NCBI GenBank assembly: GCA_021802085.1
Contig: JAKAAZ010000132.1
Coordinates: 1-9,777, forward strand
Reading direction: 5' to 3'
Origin: Acidobacteriota bacterium
GTDB taxonomy: Bacteria > Acidobacteriota > Terriglobia > Terriglobales > Acidobacteriaceae
DNA length: 9,777 nt
In this document: one piece after another, positions 6,605 to 9,777 of the stretch
How the letters are laid out: every line of letters begins with the position of its first letter
Numbering within the stretch: position 1 is the first letter of the stretch
Made by a program: the position numbers and the translations under genes
Notes under the pieces: model-generated
What the model saw: the letters and a program-made list of their open reading frames with translations, nothing else
Told to the model about the DNA's origin: nothing
Databases searched by the model: none

Positions 6605-8347
6605 CTAGAAATTTGCCAGATACTGATGCACAAACTGCACCGCAATCGAACCCTGACCCACTGCGGACGCAACTCGCTTCACGCTTCCAAACCGAACGTC
6701 GCCGGCCACAAAAATTCCCGGAACGCTTGTCTCCAGTAAATAGGGAGGACGATCCAGGCTCCATTGAAATTTATCCGTCAACCGCAAATCCGGCCCGGAA
6801 AGTACGAATCCCTTCGCCTCCCGCAAAATCGCCGGGGGAAGCCAGTCCGTCTTTGGTTCGCCGCCAACAAAAATAAACAACCCCGATGCCGCCTCTTCGC
6901 ACTCGCCTTCCGGCGTCCGCAATCGAACTGCATCCAGATGCGTATCGCCACGGGCCCCAACAACTTCAGTCCGCGTCCGCACTTCAATGTTGGGAAGCGC
7001 AAGGATTTGATCCACCAGATACCGCGACATCCCTTTCTCCAACGAGTCCGCACGCACCAGCAGGATCACTTTTTTCGAGTATTGAGCGAAATGCACCGCT
7101 GCCTGCCCGGCTGAATTGGCGCCCCCGACGATCATCACGGTCTCGTCTTTGCACGAGATTGCCTCGGTCAGCGCCGCGCCATAGTAAACTCCCGCGCCGG
7201 TCAGCCTTTCTACACCGCTGGATGTCAGCCTGCGATACTCCACCCCGGTCGCGATCAGCACTGTGTGGCACGCGACCTCATTGCCGCCCGATAATTGGAT
7301 GAAGTGATATTGCCCTTCGGTGCGGATTCCGATGGCGCGTTGCGATAAAAATTCCGCCCCAAAACGCGTTGCCTGGATCGTGGCCCGACGGGCCAGGTCT
7401 TCCCCGCTCAGGCCAGCCGGAAATCCCAGGTAATTCTCGATACGCGAACTGCTTCCTGCCTGCCCGCCCGGCGCCGCCGGCTCAATCACCAGCGTTTTCA
7501 ACCCTTCCGATGCCCCATATACGGCCGCAGCCAGTCCCGCTGGCCCCGCGCCCACGACGACCAGATCGTAAAAATCCCGCTCCGCCTGAATCCGCAGGCC
7601 AACTTTTTCCGCCAGTAGAGAAATCGCCGGCTCGACCAACGCTTCCCCGTTGGGAAACAACACCACGGGCAACTTCCCCGGATCAAGATTGTACTCAGCC
7701 AGCAGCCGGGCGCTTTCGCCGTTCACCCCCAGGTCGACCGCATGTTGGGCGGCGGAATCCGCGCCCCCGTTTGCGCTTGCCGGAGTCGCCGCCATCACGC
7801 TGGAATGCAGCCCCACATCGAGACCTGGATCGAGCCATTGATAGGGGATGTGATTGCGCGAAAGGAACTCACGGATCTGGTGCCCGGCCGGCAGCCACCG
7901 CGAGCCAATCACCCGCAGGCCTTCAAACGGCGGGCGATAATCCCGGCTCCACGATTCCAGCAGATCGTCCAGCACAGCGTAGAGCCGCTCTTCCGGTGGG
8001 TCCCAGGGCTTGGTCAGGTAATAATGGATTTTCGCTGCGTTGATGGCTCGGATGGCGGCATCCGTGTCCGCATAGGCGGTCAACAGGACGCGCTTCGCCG
8101 CCGGCACGATCGCGATGCTTTTCTCCAGGAATTCCACCCCAGACATCCCAGGCATGCGCTGGTCGGAGAGCAGCAGCGCCACCGCTTCGCCCCTGCGCTT
8201 CAGCTCGATGCATACGTCCAGCCCAGCCTGCCCGGAGGCGGCCCGGATGATGCGGTAGCGGCCCCCGTAGTGACGCCGCAAATCCTGCACCAGCGCTTCC
8301 AGCACGCTGATGTCGTCGTCCACCGTTAAAAGCACTGGTTTTCTCAT
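6605..8347 (-). CDS. receiver / glutaredoxin-like / thioredoxin-reductase-like flavoprotein fusion, CxxC lost
   Basis: A 580-residue fusion. Residues 1-135 are a receiver with D62 phosphoacceptor (SDQRMPGMSG), T90 and K113 (LTKPWDPPEERLY, a linker seen in this fusion family). Residues about 143-252 are a thioredoxin/glutaredoxin-fold domain without a CxxC (FLSRNHIPYQWLD... KLPVVLFPNGEALVEP). Residues 259-580 are a low-molecular-weight thioredoxin-reductase-type flavoprotein: FAD site VVVGAGPAGLAA (263-274), NADPH site IVGGANSAGQAA (406-417), and the second FAD motif FVAGDVR (546-552). Where true reductases have CATC, this has VYYGAALTEA (387-396), so it cannot pass electrons by that disulfide. 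Databases often name such proteins 'fused response regulator/thioredoxin-disulfide reductase', which is misleading here. It is promoter-proximal in the operon with the cNMP-type kinase; phosphorylation probably gates its NAD(P)H chemistry. The acceptor is unknown. The ATG at 8347 gives a standard receiver start; no strong ribosome site precedes it. Confidence 0.88.
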   Translation of the reverse strand: MRKPVLLTVDDDISVLEALVQDLRRHYGGRYRIIRAASGQAGLDVCIELKRRGEAVALLLSDQRMPGMSGVEFLEKSIAIVPAAKRVLLTAYADTDAAIRAINAAKIHYYLTKPWDPPEERLYAVLDDLLESWSRDYRPPFEGLRVIGSRWLPAGHQIREFLSRNHIPYQWLDPGLDVGLHSSVMAATPASANGGADSAAQHAVDLGVNGESARLLAEYNLDPGKLPVVLFPNGEALVEPAISLLAEKVGLRIQAERDFYDLVVVGAGPAGLAAAVYGASEGLKTLVIEPAAPGGQAGSSSRIENYLGFPAGLSGEDLARRATIQATRFGAEFLSQRAIGIRTEGQYHFIQLSGGNEVACHTVLIATGVEYRRLTSSGVERLTGAGVYYGAALTEAISCKDETVMIVGGANSAGQAAVHFAQYSKKVILLVRADSLEKGMSRYLVDQILALPNIEVRTRTEVVGARGDTHLDAVRLRTPEGECEEAASGLFIFVGGEPKTDWLPPAILREAKGFVLSGPDLRLTDKFQWSLDRPPYLLETSVPGIFVAGDVRFGSVKRVASAVGQGSIAVQFVHQYLANF

Positions 8348-8531
8348 AAAAACTCGGTGTATGCACGTTCACAGATTCTCAAAGTAAAACGAATGGTGCA
8401 AAAAAGTTCCATTTTGGAATCGAAGGTAGAGATTTATTGAGAACGATGTGTGCAATAGCGACGAAACGCGGTACTCTGAGATTGTTGCAGGGCTTGTGAT
8501 CTGGCGCACATGCGGACTCGATGCAAGTCCT

Positions 8532-8555
8532 ACACAATTGTCTCAACCATTGTGT
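8532..8555. promoter_or_regulatory. 10-bp dyad, possible operator or hairpin
   Basis: ACACAATTGT (8532-8541) and ACCATTGTGT (8546-8555) pair at 9 of 10 positions around a 4-nt centre. No T-run follows. Its position near the middle of the divergent gap suits an operator for a dimeric regulator, possibly the LuxR-type protein next door, but nothing else supports this. Confidence 0.35.
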
Positions 8556-8701
8556 CATCGGATTCATTGGAAACGCCTTGGTTCCTTCATTCTTGCCCTC
8601 CCCCACAAAAGGGTAGCAGGAGTTCGAATCAAAGTACCCGGCAGTCGAGTTTCTGGCGATTCTGCCGATACAAGAAATAGAACATGCTGATTTTTTGTTC
8701 C

Positions 8702-8759
8702 TCTTCCGGCCAATCTTGATCGACAGGCACTGCCTGCCGCCAGGATTGCACCCGGAAGA
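8702..8759 (+). other. nested stem in the leader of the LuxR-type gene
   Basis: TCTTCCGG (8702-8709) and CCGGAAGA (8752-8759) form a perfect 8-bp outer stem. Within it, CAGGCA-C-TGCCTG (8724-8736) is a perfect 6-bp dyad. The structure ends 28 nt before ATG 8788, so if transcribed it would sit in the 5' leader and could affect translation; as DNA the inner dyad could instead be an operator. Confidence 0.4.
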
Positions 8760-8787
8760 AAACGTACTTTGTGTGAGCAACCTCGCT

Positions 8788-9453
8788 ATGACAAAAATCA
8801 TTCTTGCTGACAATCAATCCATCTATCGCGCTGGCGTGGCCAAAACTCTCGCGCTTCAAGACGACATTCGCATCGTCGCCCAATGTACCGACAGCGACCG
8901 ACTCATGCAGGCGGTCCGTACCTTCCGCTCCTCCGTCATCCTGTTCGCGTCGTCTCTGCTCGTGGACATCCCCGGCCTCGTTCAGTCCGCGCGCATGGCC
9001 ACCAGCAAATTGATCGTCATCGCGGAAAATACCGAATCCCTCCATACCTACGCTGTTTCGAGCCTTGACGGCGTGATCTTTCGCGACGTTACAGGCGGCG
9101 CGCTTCTGGAATGCGTCCACAGCGTCGCCGCCGGCCAGACGTACCTTCAGGAAAAATCCGGACGCTCTCTGGCGGAGGAATCCGATGCCGTCGGCGCCCG
9201 CGTGCGCGATCGCCTGACCCCCAAGGAAATCAAGATCGTCGCCCTTATCGTCCAGGGCTATAAGAACAAGGAAATTGCCAGACACCTCGGCACCACCGAA
9301 CAGGTCATCAAGAATTATCTGCGCAATGTCTATGACAAAACCGGCGTTTCCGATCGCCTGGAACTGGCCTTGTTTACCATTCATCACCGGACTCTTGCCG
9401 ATGCCGCGGCCCGGGCTGGCGGCCAGATGGAACTGCAACCAGAGCGGGCCTGA
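8788..9453 (+). CDS. NarL/LuxR-family regulator with degenerate (pseudo-) receiver
   Basis: A 221-residue protein. Residues 1-120 have the receiver fold of the NarL/FixJ family (KIILADNQSIYRAGVA at the start, ECVHSVAAGQTYL at the end), but the active site is broken: N9 replaces one acidic-pocket Asp, the phosphoacceptor position in VILFASSLL is alanine (A54), and the conserved lysine is arginine (R99, VIFRDV). It should not be phosphorylated in the usual way. Residues about 140-200 are a good LuxR-type DNA-binding domain (LTPKEIKIVALIVQGYKNKEIARHLG, split as LTPKEIKIVALIVQG and YKNKEIARHLG; recognition helix near EQVIKNYLRNVYDKTG). It therefore probably acts as a transcription factor controlled by level, ligand or partner binding. 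ATG 8788 gives the standard receiver start; GTG 8773 is possible. The gene diverges from the reductase operon and may regulate it, an inference from position only. Confidence 0.85.
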   Translation: MTKIILADNQSIYRAGVAKTLALQDDIRIVAQCTDSDRLMQAVRTFRSSVILFASSLLVDIPGLVQSARMATSKLIVIAENTESLHTYAVSSLDGVIFRDVTGGALLECVHSVAAGQTYLQEKSGRSLAEESDAVGARVRDRLTPKEIKIVALIVQGYKNKEIARHLGTTEQVIKNYLRNVYDKTGVSDRLELALFTIHHRTLADAAARAGGQMELQPERA

Positions 9454-9456
9454 CGA

Positions 9457-9508
9457 CGGAGCGTTTTCCGCTCCGCATACGGCAAGGGCCTGACGGCCCC
9501 GGAGTTTT
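9457..9508 (+). terminator. tandem terminator-like hairpins after the LuxR-type gene
   Basis: Four nt after the stop, CGGAGCG (9457-9463) and CGCTCCG (9469-9475) form a perfect 7-bp stem with a TTTTC loop. A second stem, GGGCC-TGAC-GGCCC (9486-9499), is followed a few bases later by TTTTT (9504-9508). The second has the intrinsic-terminator order (GC stem, then T-run), though the T-run is offset by about 4 nt. Together they most likely end the message. Confidence 0.6.
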
Positions 9509-9657
9509 TCCTGCTCCTGCCGGCAGCAACGCAACCCAGGCAGCCGTTCCATTCACAAGAGGCCCCGCCACCACTCCTCGCTTCACCAGGAATGCTCCTG
9601 CGGCCCTGGAAGCTCATTCGCCCGCGCCGCCGCCGTTTAGAATTCTCCGCCTCTAGG

Positions 9658-9777
9658 AGCCTGTCGGGCATAGATTTCATACCCTTTAAAATCAACAACC
9701 TACAAAATCTACCATGTTTGGTATGTTGTTGATTCTATGTTGGTTACAAAATCTCAAACCCTTATGCCCGACAGACT
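9658..9777. repeat. 120-bp AT-rich palindromic element, MITE-like
   Basis: AGCCTGTCGGGCATA (9658-9672) and TATGCCCGACAGACT (9763-9777) are terminal inverted repeats matching at 14 of 15 positions, 12 perfect in a row. Inside, AATCAACAAC (9690-9699) pairs with GTTGTTGATT (9725-9734), and TACCA-TGTT-TGGTA (9710-9723) forms the tip. TACAAAATCT occurs twice directly (9701-9710, 9745-9754). The interior is far more AT-rich than its surroundings and has no reading frame. It fits a small non-autonomous transposable element or foldback repeat. The right end meets the window edge, so a target duplication cannot be checked. Between 9509 and 9657 I see no gene or other element. Confidence 0.6.

Larger units (their letters stand above)
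8348..8787. other. 440-nt divergent intergenic region, no gene seen
   Basis: This AT-richer gap separates the reductase operon (-) from the LuxR-type gene (+), so both promoters should be here, but I find no clear -35/-10 pair. Dyads seen are TTCCA-TTT-TGGAA (8408-8420), CGGCAG/CTGCCG (8639-8644, 8662-8667), and the two structures listed separately at 8532-8555 and 8702-8759. A short open frame on + (8448-8690) and one on - (8379-8813) have no recognisable content and disrupted, unusual composition; I do not call them genes. Confidence 0.5.

Noticed and set aside
5819..6739. Open frame on + opposite the kinase gene
   Set aside because: Composition rich in Arg, Gln and Leu with no motif; it is antisense to intact kinase motifs.
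8622..8630. GTTCGAATC, like a tRNA T-loop
   Set aside because: The flanking bases do not form the 5-bp T stem, and no acceptor, D or anticodon arm can be found.
8448..8690. Possible 80-residue protein in the divergent gap
   Set aside because: No ribosome binding site, no recognisable sequence pattern, and composition unlike the real genes.
8695..8787. Upstream start for the LuxR-type gene
   Set aside because: The added 31 residues are not receiver-like and overlap the nested stem of the leader; ATG 8788 starts the domain properly.

Overview
The window looks like chromosomal DNA from an Acidobacteriota-type soil bacterium. This is an inference from the gene families, the moderately high GC content, and a 'TCATTCTG...CAGAATGA' intergenic repeat of a kind I associate with such genomes. 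It holds seven protein genes. I see no RNA gene, CRISPR array or transposase gene.

Left part (1-2663, + strand) is a tightly packed three-gene envelope cassette. It encodes a small PA2779-family exported protein with a C-terminal membrane anchor, a secreted C39-like cysteine peptidase of the PA2778 type, and an outer-membrane protein built as signal peptide, TPR repeats, one POTRA-like domain and an Omp85-type barrel. The genes lie 2 nt apart or overlap, so they are probably co-translated. A separate gene follows (2705-4300, +) for L-glutamate gamma-semialdehyde dehydrogenase, the second step of proline catabolism, with intact catalytic residues.

Middle part (4405-8347) is a redox and phosphorelay signalling region. 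A receiver-only response regulator on + converges with a two-gene operon on -. The promoter-proximal gene of that operon fuses a receiver, a glutaredoxin-like domain and a thioredoxin-reductase-like flavoprotein that has lost the CxxC disulfide. The second gene is a soluble histidine kinase with a cyclic-nucleotide-binding-type sensor domain. The likely circuit is that the kinase reads a small ligand or redox cue and phosphorylates the receiver on the reductase, the lone receiver, or both. The gap between the converging genes carries two separate inverted-repeat structures.

Right part (8348-9777): a 440-nt AT-richer divergent gap with several dyads leads into a NarL/LuxR-type regulator whose receiver has lost its phosphorylatable aspartate. 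Terminator-like hairpins follow. The window closes on an AT-rich 120-bp palindromic element (9658-9777) that resembles a MITE or a similar non-coding mobile repeat.

The most noteworthy points are the peptidase/TPR-POTRA-Omp85 cassette, the CxxC-less receiver-reductase fusion with its kinase, the pseudo-receiver regulator, and the two non-coding repeat elements.
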